A stretch of DNA of 64,000 bases from assembly GCA_002286715.1 (NCBI GenBank), contig NSJX01000088.1:1-64000 (forward strand), in the 5' to 3' direction. Made by a program: the position numbers and the translations under genes. The notes under the pieces were generated by a model. It did not search any database and was not told the origin of the DNA. It worked only from the letters and a program-made list of their open reading frames with translations. This DNA comes from Dentipellis sp. KUC8613 (lineage: Eukaryota > Basidiomycota > Agaricomycetes > Russulales > Hericiaceae). Positions 33,657 through 44,095 of the stretch are shown piece by piece (the first letter of the stretch is position 1; each line of letters starts with the position of its first letter).

Positions 33657-35966
33657 CTAGCTCTTGTGCGCATGTCGGCTCATGCCGCGTATACGTTCGC
33701 CGTATAGCCAGAAGAGGTACGGTCTGGGTACGAATACGCGTCAGAAAAACACTCGGGTGGAAAGGAGAATCAGAGCGGGACTTACACGGGCGCAATAGCG
33801 AAGGCGACGCCGGCAAGGATAGTGTCTCCCTTTCCGAACCCAAGGGCATTAAACATGGTCGGCGCGAAGAGCGGGAACCCGAATCCTGCCATAGAGCGCA
33901 GGAACGTCGTCGCGGCAAGTGCTGTAGCGAAGACAATTCCATTAAAATTCAGAAGAGTTAGCGAAGGTGTCGTAGTATTTACCAGAGGCAGAGTATAGCG
34001 TAAACGCGTCAATAACGTAGGTTTGTAAACTCAGCATGTTCAAGACGACTCCGGTGCCGACCAACGTGATCCCCTGCGGAATCATGATCAGCGTTACTCG
34101 CGCCAGCGGTAGGAAGAGACGCACAATGTCGGGGACAATCCAGAATACGTGCTTCTCTGCGGTCCATCCAGTGATGAGCAGTCCGGCGGGGATGAGTAGC
34201 GTTCCAGGATACATCGTCGCTGTCCAGACACGTTTATTAAGGAATTTCATAGCAACTGAGAGTGAAATAGCGACTTACGTAGTCGGAACTCGGGTTTGCC
34301 TACGCCGCCGTTGCGCTTCGTCATGCTCTTGTAGCTCCGGTCTAATACCCGTGCGCCTATTTGCGTACCGAAGAAGAGTCCAAGGCCCAGTGCGAGGTAA
34401 TGCAATCCGGCAATGCCGACGGACTCGTGGTAGCGGCCTTGATATATGCTTGGCAGTGTGGTAATAAACACTGGTAATATGCGTCTGTCAGATGTTGGGG
34501 CCACTGAGAGAGAAAGTGAGAGGGGCGTACGGTACAGGAGGCCGTAGACGAAGCCCATGTAGATGCCGAATAGCTGTACGATTGGCTCCATGATGAACAA
34601 TTGGACAGGTCTAATGAGTGACTTCCGGAGGAGCTTCCTCCAGCTGGAGATTACAGATTCGGAATAGTAAGTGATTGTCCTAAAATACGATGCGGGATGT
34701 GAACGACGCACTCGCGGTTTTCACCCTCGTAGATCGTGCGCACTGTCGTTCGGTCCCGGGTCTCCTGATCCATCAGAGCGAGTATCTTCTCTGCCTTGCG
34801 CTCCAGAAGGAGAGGTGCGAAGGCTGCCTCGCGTAAGCGCGTCATCAGAGCTCTATCGAATTAAATTACTCACTTTCTTTGAGAAAAAGTATCCCGAGCA
34901 GCTGGACGCATCCATCCGCGATACTTGTTGCTCGAAACTATGAAAAGCAATGTTAGCTATCTTATATGATAAAAATCATATTGAACGCTACTTACGACCC
35001 ACTGCCAGTGAGACAGCTCGGCAATCCATGCGCCCACGATGGGCCCAATGACAGGTCCGATAAGCGGTGCAAGCGTGTAGATGGCGAGCGCCTGTCCACG
35101 CTCTTCGGCCGAGAACATGTCTGCGATGACCCCTCCAGAGACCTGCAGAATTTTCTTGGTGTCAGATCAGCATGCGGAGATCGATGGAGATGAACTCACA
35201 GAAAGAGGTGCGGATCCCCCGAGGCCGGAGAGAAAGCGGAAGACGATGAGTTCGCTGGTGTTCTTGGCGAAGGCACATCCGAGATTCCACGCTGTGAGGG
35301 CCTACCGTCAGTGCGATGTAAATTTGCAGGTGTGACACCTGACGAACCGAGAAACCACAAATTCGCGAGTTGTAGTACCCGTGAACGGCCATATATCTCA
35401 CTCAGCGGGCTCAGAATCAAGGGACCGAAGGCTATTTTCCCATCCGCTCAGAACGAGTGCATACACGGAGGTGGAAGAGACCTTACCATAAGCGAGTACG
35501 AAGATGGAGGTCATCATCGCAATAACGACGGTGCTCTCGACGCCGAACTCCCGCGCAATCTGTTCGGAAGCGGGCGCCATTGCTGACGACACAACCGGGG
35601 AGATGAAGGTGAATGCGGATACAATCGCCGTCGCGCCCCATTTCTGTCGTAGCGTCCAACTGTACGGTATTTCTGTGAGCCTTACCGCTAGCAGAGAAAT
35701 AGGAAAGGACGAAGTACTCACTTCCTAGGGTTCGCGAGATCGTCGGGTCCGTCCCAGTCTACGATAATAACATTTGGGTCGTCGGCGACGGCCACCTCCA
35801 AAGTGCGCTCCTTTCCTTTGTCTATAGTAGATTCTCGTCGTAAATCCTGGTCAGCTGCGACGGTCTCTGCATCGTCCATGGAAGGTCGGCCAGCTTCCAA
35901 GTCACCATCCCTCGTGGCGTGGGTGGTGACCTCCGCGGAGCCCGTCTTCTCGCCGTGGATGGTCAT
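33657..35966 (-). CDS. DHA1 major facilitator transporter (MFS6)
   Basis: Thirteen exons (35722-35966, 35487-35659, 35348-35431, 35200-35291, 34996-35142, 34874-34937, 34712-34823, 34531-34643, 34279-34470, 34125-34219, 33983-34073, 33786-33921, 33657-33723) give 536 aa. Each exon is as long as its MFS5 counterpart, and the N-terminal tail is nearly the same (DLEAGRPSMDDAETVAAD). Landmarks: NPRNWTLRQKW, SSAMAPASEQ, SPLSEIYGRSRVLQLANLWFLA, LAPLIGPVIGPIVGAW and YGERIRGMSRHAHKS. Most differences from MFS5 are silent or conservative, as expected for a younger duplicate under constraint. Predicted plasma-membrane exporter; substrate unknown. Confidence 0.95.
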
Positions 35967-36962
35967 TTTGAAGGGAAGGAATAAGTACGTGAGCGGAAGG
36001 AGCGGTATGAACACGGGCTAATTTGCATCCCATACTCTCTAGTATATGTATCAGTAACGCGGGTCGGGTAAACGGCCAAGCTATGGATGATTGTCAGCAT
36101 TGAACAATAATCGAGGACGGGCCTGGTGGGCATGGCCACTCTGTATACTAACCGATCTTCAGGTCATTACGGTGGAATCTGCCCCGAAGCGGAGCAAGAC
36201 ACCCTGCCCATTCATTGTGCACTAGGTGCACACCTTCGGGTCATTCGGCTCTGTATCGAGGCCCAGGGTTTCAGGGCTGTACGCAAGGTGCTCACGGTAC
36301 GATGGCTTGGCTTTGCGGGAGCTTGGTGGCGGGGAGGGTTTGGTGCCGCGGCCGACGCTGGAATATGCGTCCATTCCGTCGGAACGGTCCGCGCGGAGCT
36401 GGCGTGTTGGCGACACGCTGTTGCTGTTTCGCTGCGATGTCCGAACAATGCCGATAGCGATTGTCCTTTTATTCCTAGGGGCTGCGATGTAGATGAGTAT
36501 CTCCCGGAACCAAACTCGACTCGTTTGATGCTACGGTAACCATCGCCATGGACGAACATGCTCTCATGGTTCTGCAGATGATCACGTCACTTACAGGATG
36601 CTCTTCTGCCACCTGGGATCTACCGGGACGAGACTTGGGATGGTGCAGCGCTGGGAAAGGTTACATAGATTCGCTCGGTATCGAATCTGACGCGACTGTG
36701 ATGCATGCTTGCGAAGTTTTTCAGGCTTGGCCGTAGAATCATTATGTCGTGGAAGTACGTGTATGATCCGTCGACGTCCAGACGAACAAGGGGATCGAGT
36801 TCATAAGACAGCTGTCTAATGGCTGGAACTTTGCTCAGGATGTCGGAGATTGCGTGGCCGCTATGTCGTTTGTTCGATTTGCCTCCGAGTTTGCGGTATA
36901 GTGGCATCCGCGAGACGGTCCGCGATGGGCCGCGATGACGGTTGAGAGAAGAAGAAAAAGAG
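35967..36962. other. Upstream region of MFS6 and tRNA flank
   Basis: The first ~450 bp is the duplicated promoter region shared with MFS5 and lacks the 356 bp insertion. Beyond about 36430 the similarity ends. A 95-codon minus ORF at 36620-36907 has no recognisable domain. Confidence 0.6.
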
Positions 36963-37036
36963 TGGCCAACGTGGGGATCGAACCCAAGACCTTCGCGTTA
37001 TTAGCACGACGCTCTAACCAGCTGAGCTAGTCGGCC
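36963..37036 (-). tRNA. tRNA-Ile(AAU)
   Basis: A 74 nt intronless cloverleaf: acceptor GGCCGAC/GTTGGCC with discriminator A, anticodon stem TCGTG/CGCGA around AAT (read as IAU), and T arm with TTCGATC. Downstream on its own strand is a T-rich run. Identical in sequence to the genes at 54538 and 62666. Confidence 0.96.
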
Positions 37037-37573
37037 ATGGAAGCGATGATGTCTTGCGTTGCCTCGGACCGTGCGCCGACTTCTATCTCAGTAGCATGAG
37101 GCGCCAGCTCAGGCTTTCGTTACAACTCTCATACTGCTGCAGATTTCAGACAGGTTTGTGCGTTCGCACGACCATTGCACGTCAACTTCGATATTGAAGC
37201 CACACGCCAAGTTATTATCCACTCTGCGGACGCGGTCTGAAAGCTCAAGATATGCTTCAAAACTGTCGCGTATACTGGAACGACGCTTTCTCGCCATGCT
37301 CGTTGACATCCAGCTATCGGCTACGGCAATTCGTGCATCATGGCCTGATATACATATGTATCTATTTTATACGACTCTGACAACTTTGAAATGACAGATA
37401 GATGATGTGGACCGGCAAACTCAATCCCAAGGACAGCCGTCTGCTCGTCCACTTGGTTTGACTACACGCCAGCCAGCCATTGCTGTTTTGTAGCCTATCT
37501 TCTGCCAGATTCGCTTCCAATACCCTCAAAGCCTCTGGTCGACCGGTTACGACAGCAGCAGATGAATATCCTT
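37037..37573. other. Intergenic, no gene recognised
   Basis: Only short ORFs; no domain, repeat or RNA gene seen. Confidence 0.5.
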
Positions 37574-38695
37574 GAATATCTGCTTTTAGTCACGGGACCC
37601 GAACGCAACCGCACGTGTTCTCGGCGCGTCGCGTTCGGAACCACCGGTTAGTCTCAAACTCTAACTAGGTTTCGTTTACTGGTCCAAACTGACCGATATC
37701 AATCTCGCCGATATAAGGCCCTCTGCACCCTGAATTCTGTCTTTCGTCTCTTGTCCTCCATCTGCCGCCAGCTCAGCATCTCTCACCCGTCCAATATCTG
37801 CCCTCACGCCAACGCTGACTGCAACAGTTATGCCTTACGACCTGTCCGACTGCCCGCTCGCCCGCCAACCCCGTCTTCACTTGCGATGTCGTCACCTACA
37901 GCACTGTCAACGTTGTCTTCTGAACCGCTCCGCGCCGCTATGAGCATGAGCCTTTCCTGTGTATCTTCTCGCGTTGTGGGCGCCGTGGGCTCGACATAGT
38001 GCGTACCATCTCTCTCTTTCTTACTATGACGCGTCTGACGACCCGCGACCCCAGCCGAGTTCAGGGTGATTCCGTCGTCGCGGGTTGGCGCAGAGGTAGG
38101 ACACATATTCATAGACGGCGCGACGCTCCTCGGAGGGCGGTTCGTTGTTGATGTTGTCGATGGCGACGTTGGCTGGTGGACGGGATGGGCGGGCGGCGGT
38201 GTAGAACGATGGGTGGTTGGCGGGCTATTGGTTGGCGCATGTGAGGGCGTACGGGCGGCCAGGGGTGTTGGCCGGTGCGTGGGCGGGCGGGAGGGGAGCA
38301 GTCAGTGTGCCGAAGAACAGTGCGTGTGATACTGATCTCATCTCGCCCCCTCTAATGACCTACTCTCCTAGACATGTATCAACACCTCAAGGTCGCTTGG
38401 TGAGTATTTGGTCTGTACTACCATTAGTTTACTTCCTGCGCACCCTTTTCCTGGATTTCTTCGGAGGTCCTGGCGGGGGACCCTAGAGGCCGGGGAGTTA
38501 TGACGGGCTAGGGGCAACCGACCCCCGTCGCCTGAGCACACAAGAGGCTAAAATCCCAGCACACGATGCGAAAGGTGCCAGGTTTTTAACCGGGTTTCTT
38601 GCCTTCAATGGCCGGGGGTTCTTCGTCGGGGCTGGGCCACAGTGGTACCTTCAATGTCCTGATTTTTAGTGTACTTTTTGACTCCTGTACTTACC
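37574..38695 (+). repeat. Dispersed ~1.1 kb repeat, copy B
   Basis: Same-strand counterpart of 19048-20195. Conserved features are the GAATATCTGCT left end, CACGTGTTC..CGCGTCGCGT, CGTTTACTGGTCCAAAC, a GATATAAGG TATA-like motif, GAGCCTTTCCTGTGTATCTTC, and the 3' block with GGGGAGTTATGACGGGC. The middle has diverged and includes a GGC-rich stretch at 38150-38290. Confidence 0.75.
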
Positions 38696-40838
38696 TGCTG
38701 GATTTCTCGGTGCAAATATTTGGTTTTGGTTCGAGTTGAATTCTCTTGAAAGCTTGTCGCGTGCACTCCGTTATAATAATAGCGATGTTCTGATACTTTA
38801 TCGAATGACCAAGCCATTCCGACAATTCCTCCTGTAAATACCGACGACATGTACCGTACCACCCATAGGTCACATCCTGTATGTTGCCATCGTTCTTCGC
38901 AGGCTTGAGACGATGTACATATTTGAAATGGTGCTATGCTCTGCAGCTCAGCCTGTTCTAGTCTGTATATATGTGTTGGGATCAACTGTCGTCTGACTCG
39001 GACTAGAATTGAGTGTGCAGCCGCCCGCTGCTACTTATGTACGCCGAGAGTCCTCCCCTCAACCATCCCAGCGACCACTACCGTTGGCCACTGGGCGCGG
39101 TGTATGTACGGAAGTAAATCGAGGACATGAAGACGATTACGAGGCCAGGATGAGCACTGCTTGCCAAGCGGTCGGATATTCGGTTAGTCTGGTAGAACTC
39201 GGAGTGGCGCAAGGGGGACGCGCCAGTTGTTCCAAATCGGGAAGGAGCGTGATCATCTCGTGACTCGCTGGACCCTGAGCACCGCGTAGGCTTCAAGCCT
39301 TCACTAGCTTCACTAGCCCGCCGTGTTGTTCTTCCATCTCACTCTGTTGCTCGCACCTCCACGCTTGACGTCCAAGAAGTCCATTGTGTGGTTTTCTAAC
39401 AGCTTAAATGCTTTCCTGGCTTTCGTATCTCGGCAGAAGAAACCTTCCACTTGAAAGGCTGCAGCTACAATGAGTGGATTTCTCTTCGAGTGCGTAGGAT
39501 TTCTTCGTGCAAGGGGGCATGAGAGTGTCCCAAATCGCGCAGGAATAGCTTTCGAACGCGCTCCTTACTCAGCTAAGGTTTGTGCTCACCAGTGCAACAT
39601 CCAGTCCTAATCCCACATTGCAGTTTCAGGGTTTCCGACGTTCATCTCGCTCCGCGTCCTGCACACCACGCCGTCCGAATCTAACATGATTGCTCCAAGT
39701 CCAGCGACTGCAGAGATCGACCCATATCCTCTGTTTAAAGTCTCTTTGTTCGCCCTGCGGCTGTGCCAGTCTAACCACAGTTCCAATGCGCAAACGGCAA
39801 AGCATTCTCGCTGACCGCTTGTGCCTGCGCAACCGACGTCGTGTGCGCCCTTCCTCTCTCGCGCACCCTCCATCTCGTGCCGCTACCCTCATACTTCCTC
39901 ACCGGCATGCTTCCTCGCCCGCGCACCGGGCCTTCCTGCGCCGGCACTCACGTGTGCGTTGTCGCCTTTACATTGTCTTGTTCGTGCGGGCCCACGTCTC
40001 TCCCTCTCGCACCGCTACCCTCACGCCCCATCACCTATGTACTGGGCACCCTTCAGTTGACACATGTGTGCGTGCTGTCACATACTCGTACTCCGGCCCG
40101 TCCCCGCAACGTCGTTGTTGGGCACACACTTTCTCGCGCACTTTTCTCTCGCACCGCCGCCCTCAGGCCCTCGCTCGCGCACCGGACCCGTCCTTGCATT
40201 CCCGCTCCCGCCACCTTACGTCGGCACTATCGTACTCCTGTATGCATCTCACTACTTTCCTCTCTTTTATGCCGGGCGGAGGGGTAAGGATGCCTCTGCT
40301 TATAGCACCCTGTCGCCGTGGTGGTGTGCCCCCGTATGGTGAATTCCTGGTGATTCTTCTCCGCGTCTGACTTGGGGTGCAGGATGTTTGAGCTCAAGAA
40401 AAAGATCATCGCGGTAAGTTCGCGCCAATGGTAGGTTTGAATAGATGAAGTCAAGGCAGAGGCAGGCGCAAGGCCGACATGACGGGAAAGCTAGATATGA
40501 GAAAAGCCCGGGTTGCTATGTATTTTGAAATATACGCCATTGCTTTGTGTTACAGCGTCAAAAGTGGATAGTAAAGGTAGATGTATGAACGTGTTCTCGA
40601 AGGTGTAGACGAGAGATGCGACGAGTCTAACGTCGGTCACGGGATGATCACGTGTAGCTGGCGCGGCCCCCTTGCGCCACTCCGAGTTCTCCCAGTCTCT
40701 AGTAACGCAGTACTCGACTTGTCCGTCACTGCTTACTAGAGACTCGGTCACCAGTCTAATATTCGGTTCTAAACGCCCGGCATCCGCCTCGCCTGCTCCT
40801 TCCTGCTCCTTCCTGCTCAGGCCTCTCCCCACACTGGC
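38696..40838. other. Intergenic, no gene recognised
   Basis: About 2.1 kb with no supported gene. The 39840-40230 part is a C+T-rich minisatellite-like tract. The right end is the promoter region of the aspartic protease gene. Confidence 0.5.
39840..40230. repeat. Pyrimidine-rich minisatellite-like tract
   Basis: Degenerate repetition of units such as CTCTCGCGCAC, CGCTACCCTCA and GCACCGG on the plus strand. The 226-codon ORF across it is low complexity. Confidence 0.65.
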
Positions 40839-42961
40839 ATGGTGCCGCCGCGCACACTAACACTCAGCACACTCTTGCTACAGATAGCTCTCTTCGTCCA
40901 TGCCAGCTTCGTTCTTCCGCCGCCATCTTCTCTGCCGAAACCAGATGACTACTTACGACCACAACGCTCGAACCGCCACCCGCCGCCTGTTCACCTCCCG
41001 CTGTATCGACGCACGCGACCACGCGTGAAAGGAAGCCGCACGCGTGCGGCTCGAGAAGTAGCCCCGACGATGGGTGCCATAGGGCTGGGAGACGTACAGG
41101 ACGTGTGCGTTCTGATAGACTTTGACGTGCTTCTGAGAACTGACTTCTGTCCGCAACAGGACATACAATGTTCTCGTACAAATGGGCGATGCTGATCTTC
41201 CTCTCGTCCTCGGTATGCTTTCAATCATCCCGCACGGTCTTTGTGACTCACGATAGTGACCAGACACCGGTTCCGCGGACCTCTGGGTCCTTTCCACAGA
41301 CTGCGTCTCTCCCAACGCATCTGCGACTGAGCCGCCGGCCTGCAACGCATCTGTACCTCTCTATTCACCAACGACGTTCCAACCCACGGGTCTCAACGCC
41401 TCGCTCTTGTATGGCGACTCGCTCACTGGCACTCATGCCATTGGTCCCATCGGCTTCGATACCGCGGGCATCGCGCAGCTTTCTGCATCCAATCAATATT
41501 TTGCCGCTGTTCCTCAGGGCGGCACTAACACAAGTATACTGCAGACAGGGTCTTCAGGGATCTTTGGCCTTGGGTTTCCTATCAACAGGTGCGCCTTCGC
41601 CTCCACAAGCGTGGCCGGCGCTCAGATTCTTAGAAGCGAACGCTGACACATTCCGTTTGCCGCCTCACAGCATAATTTGGAACGAGATTCTCTCTTCCCG
41701 GTTCCCCACCTCCGAGCGCGCCGTTCTAGCGCGAGCTTCTACCAACTTTGCAACACGCCATTTCCCAGACCTGTCCTTCCTGCGGAATTCTTCCACCAAT
41801 CTCAAGCGCGGTGCACCGTTGCGCTCTAGCTCCTTGCCGACAGTCTCCGAAGTGCTCGACACCTTCGTGCCGTTTGGACCGCTTGTCCCACGCCTCGGGC
41901 TCACAGCGCCCATCGCTGCAGTCACCCTGCAACGCGACACGGTGCAAGTCGGCGGCAATGCCGGCACGCTCTCGCTTGGCGCGCTCCCGCCGGCGGTGCA
42001 AGCTGACAACTTGACATGGGTCCCGCTTCGCGCGTATACGCCAGTGGAGGGCGGGCTTCCCGCGCCCGCAGACTCGCCGGATGAGGTGTACCCGATGGCC
42101 TGGGAGGTGCCTGTGGACGATGTTTTCTTTGACGGTCACAAGCTGCCGCGCTCGAATCTTTCGGCGCCGAACATCACATTGTCTGCGCTAATTGACACAG
42201 TGCGACTCACCTTTACTTGTTCGTGTATTCCTCTGACCTTGCTGTAGGGCAGCTCGTACATCCGTGGCCCACAAGACGTTGTGGAGGCCATGTCCAATGT
42301 CCTCGGTGGCCAGACCTATCCATGTGCCCGGCCGCATAACCTTACCTTTCAAATTGGCGGGTCGTTTTTCCCCGTCGACCCGCGTGACTTCGGGTCGCAG
42401 GCGTATGAAGACAACACGGAGGACTGTATGCCTTCCGTGGTCGCCACCGACCCTCCCGCTAGCAACGGAAGTGGGTTCCTATACAGCTGGAACCTCGGTG
42501 ACCCGTTCCTCAAAGGGTATGTTGAGCTTTATCCTCATGTGAGAGGGGCGGGCAGCTGACGATCCTCGTGAAGGGTGTTAGCGGCGTTCTACTACGGGAA
42601 CTTGACGTACCCTTCTCAGGACCCACCCCGGATGGGCTTCCTCTCAACAGTCCCGCCAGACGCCGGCGAACAGCTTGGGGCCGCTGTGTCTTCCGCATCT
42701 GGCTCATTACCCGGTATGTCTCATCCATTTCTCGGTGACCCGGCATCGACTAATGGTGTACCGGTCATAGCTACTTCGGACCCGGCTCCGTCAGGGACAC
42801 CATCTGCCGCTGTTACAGACGCACAGGGTGTCCCTCAGGCGCGACAGAGTACTGTTTCGGGCGGCGCCTCGTCGGGCGCTAGTGCTGCTGCCTCGCTGGA
42901 TGTAGCGCTCTGGCACGTGTCAGCATGGGCTGTGGTGTGGACAGCTTTGTGGATGGTCTAA
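40839..42961 (+). CDS. Pepsin-like aspartic protease (family A1), probably GPI-anchored
   Basis: Exons 40839-41104, 41160-41212, 41264-41588, 41671-42199, 42248-42516 and 42574-42961 give 609 aa. An in-frame 57 nt stretch at 42714-42770 (GTATGT...CTAAT...TAG) looks like a seventh intron; removing it gives 590 aa. A signal peptide (residues 1-22) is followed by a basic propeptide. The two catalytic motifs are D107-T-G-S-A-D-L-W and D390-T-G-S-S, each split by an intron, with flap-region sequence LLYGDSLTGTHA. The C-terminus is Ser/Thr/Ala-rich and ends in a hydrophobic stretch (ALWHVSAWAVVWTALWMV), as in yapsin-like GPI-anchored enzymes. It should act in the secretory pathway or at the cell surface. 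Start chosen as the ATG before the signal peptide. Confidence 0.93.
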
Positions 42962-44037
42962 AATGACTTTACGACAGATGACGAAGATGCAGCGACTACT
43001 CATAGAACTCCATCTCCAGATATAGAGTTGAGTGTGGACGATAGAGACATGATATCTTACCTAACATCGCTTTGTAGCTTATTTGTATCTTACTTTCGGC
43101 TTGATAAAATTGACGGCGACTATGAGATGGTGACAAAGGTCGAGCAGAACGACAGTATGTTCTGTTCAATGTAGTCGAGCAACCTCCCAGTAAATTGTTA
43201 CAAGCTTGTCTTCGTGTCTTGGTCCGCGAGTATCCTAATTAGGCTATAAATCTGGCCAAAAGTGAAATTTTAGTGGCACTCTCATGATATTTCCGGATCC
43301 TCTCAACTCGCCCTTCGACGGTGACGATGTGCACTAGACTCTTGCAGGCTCGTGGAGATTTCATCCTCTCATCAACATGTAGGGAGATATTCCTTGAAAG
43401 AATGTGCGTACATCCAGAATGCTTCAAGAGGAATCGCGACTACCGTTCACAGCTTCGGGACGTCCGCGACCGCTACTGATATTACGACTCATATCTCACT
43501 TCCGCAGCCTTATGTCCGTACAGGTCTACAATCTCCACTGCTCGTGATTCAAACGCTGAGGACACCGCAATCGGACTATCGACCTCGTGGCTGATGTATG
43601 ATTCAATACGTCCATATCATGGAAAATTTCTGCCCACTGTAGGACTGCTGCACAAGACTTGACCATGAACCTGAAGTCCAGACGGGCTATTGCAATGATT
43701 TCTAGTGGCTCTCGTCTCCATGAGTGCATGCATGCCATACTACCAGCATCGATTCACAAACTGACTCGTTCTGAGGCAGTACCCCCCACCTTTCCTAGGA
43801 TAACACAGCATGACTAGGTACACTGTTCTTATCTGTTTATCCCACAAGAGAAACGATCAATTTCGATCCAAGGTGCACTGCAGGGGGTGGGGGCACGAGA
43901 CATACAACACCCCCGGCGTCGAACCTGTATCGCCGAGCTGTACGACATCCATTTACTTGGTGATTTCCAGATGCACTGCTGGTATGCTTAATCTCCGGGG
44001 TGTGTCGGTGCCGCCACGCAACCCGCCGACGTCCGAG
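42962..44037. other. Intergenic between protease and P450
   Basis: No gene, RNA or repeat recognised. Confidence 0.55.
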
Positions 44038-44045
44038 TATATAAA
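44038..44045 (+). promoter_or_regulatory. TATA box of the P450 gene
   Basis: TATATAAA lies about 58 bp upstream of the ATG at 44096. Confidence 0.55.
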
Positions 44046-44095
44046 GTGAAGCGCGCGGTTAAAGCCTGATAGTCTCCCTAGACTATCCTCGAGCT

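Noticed and set aside
36620..36907. 95-codon minus-strand ORF before the tRNA-Ile
   Set aside because: Reads somewhat like a protein but has no domain, no paralog in the window and no clear promoter or introns.
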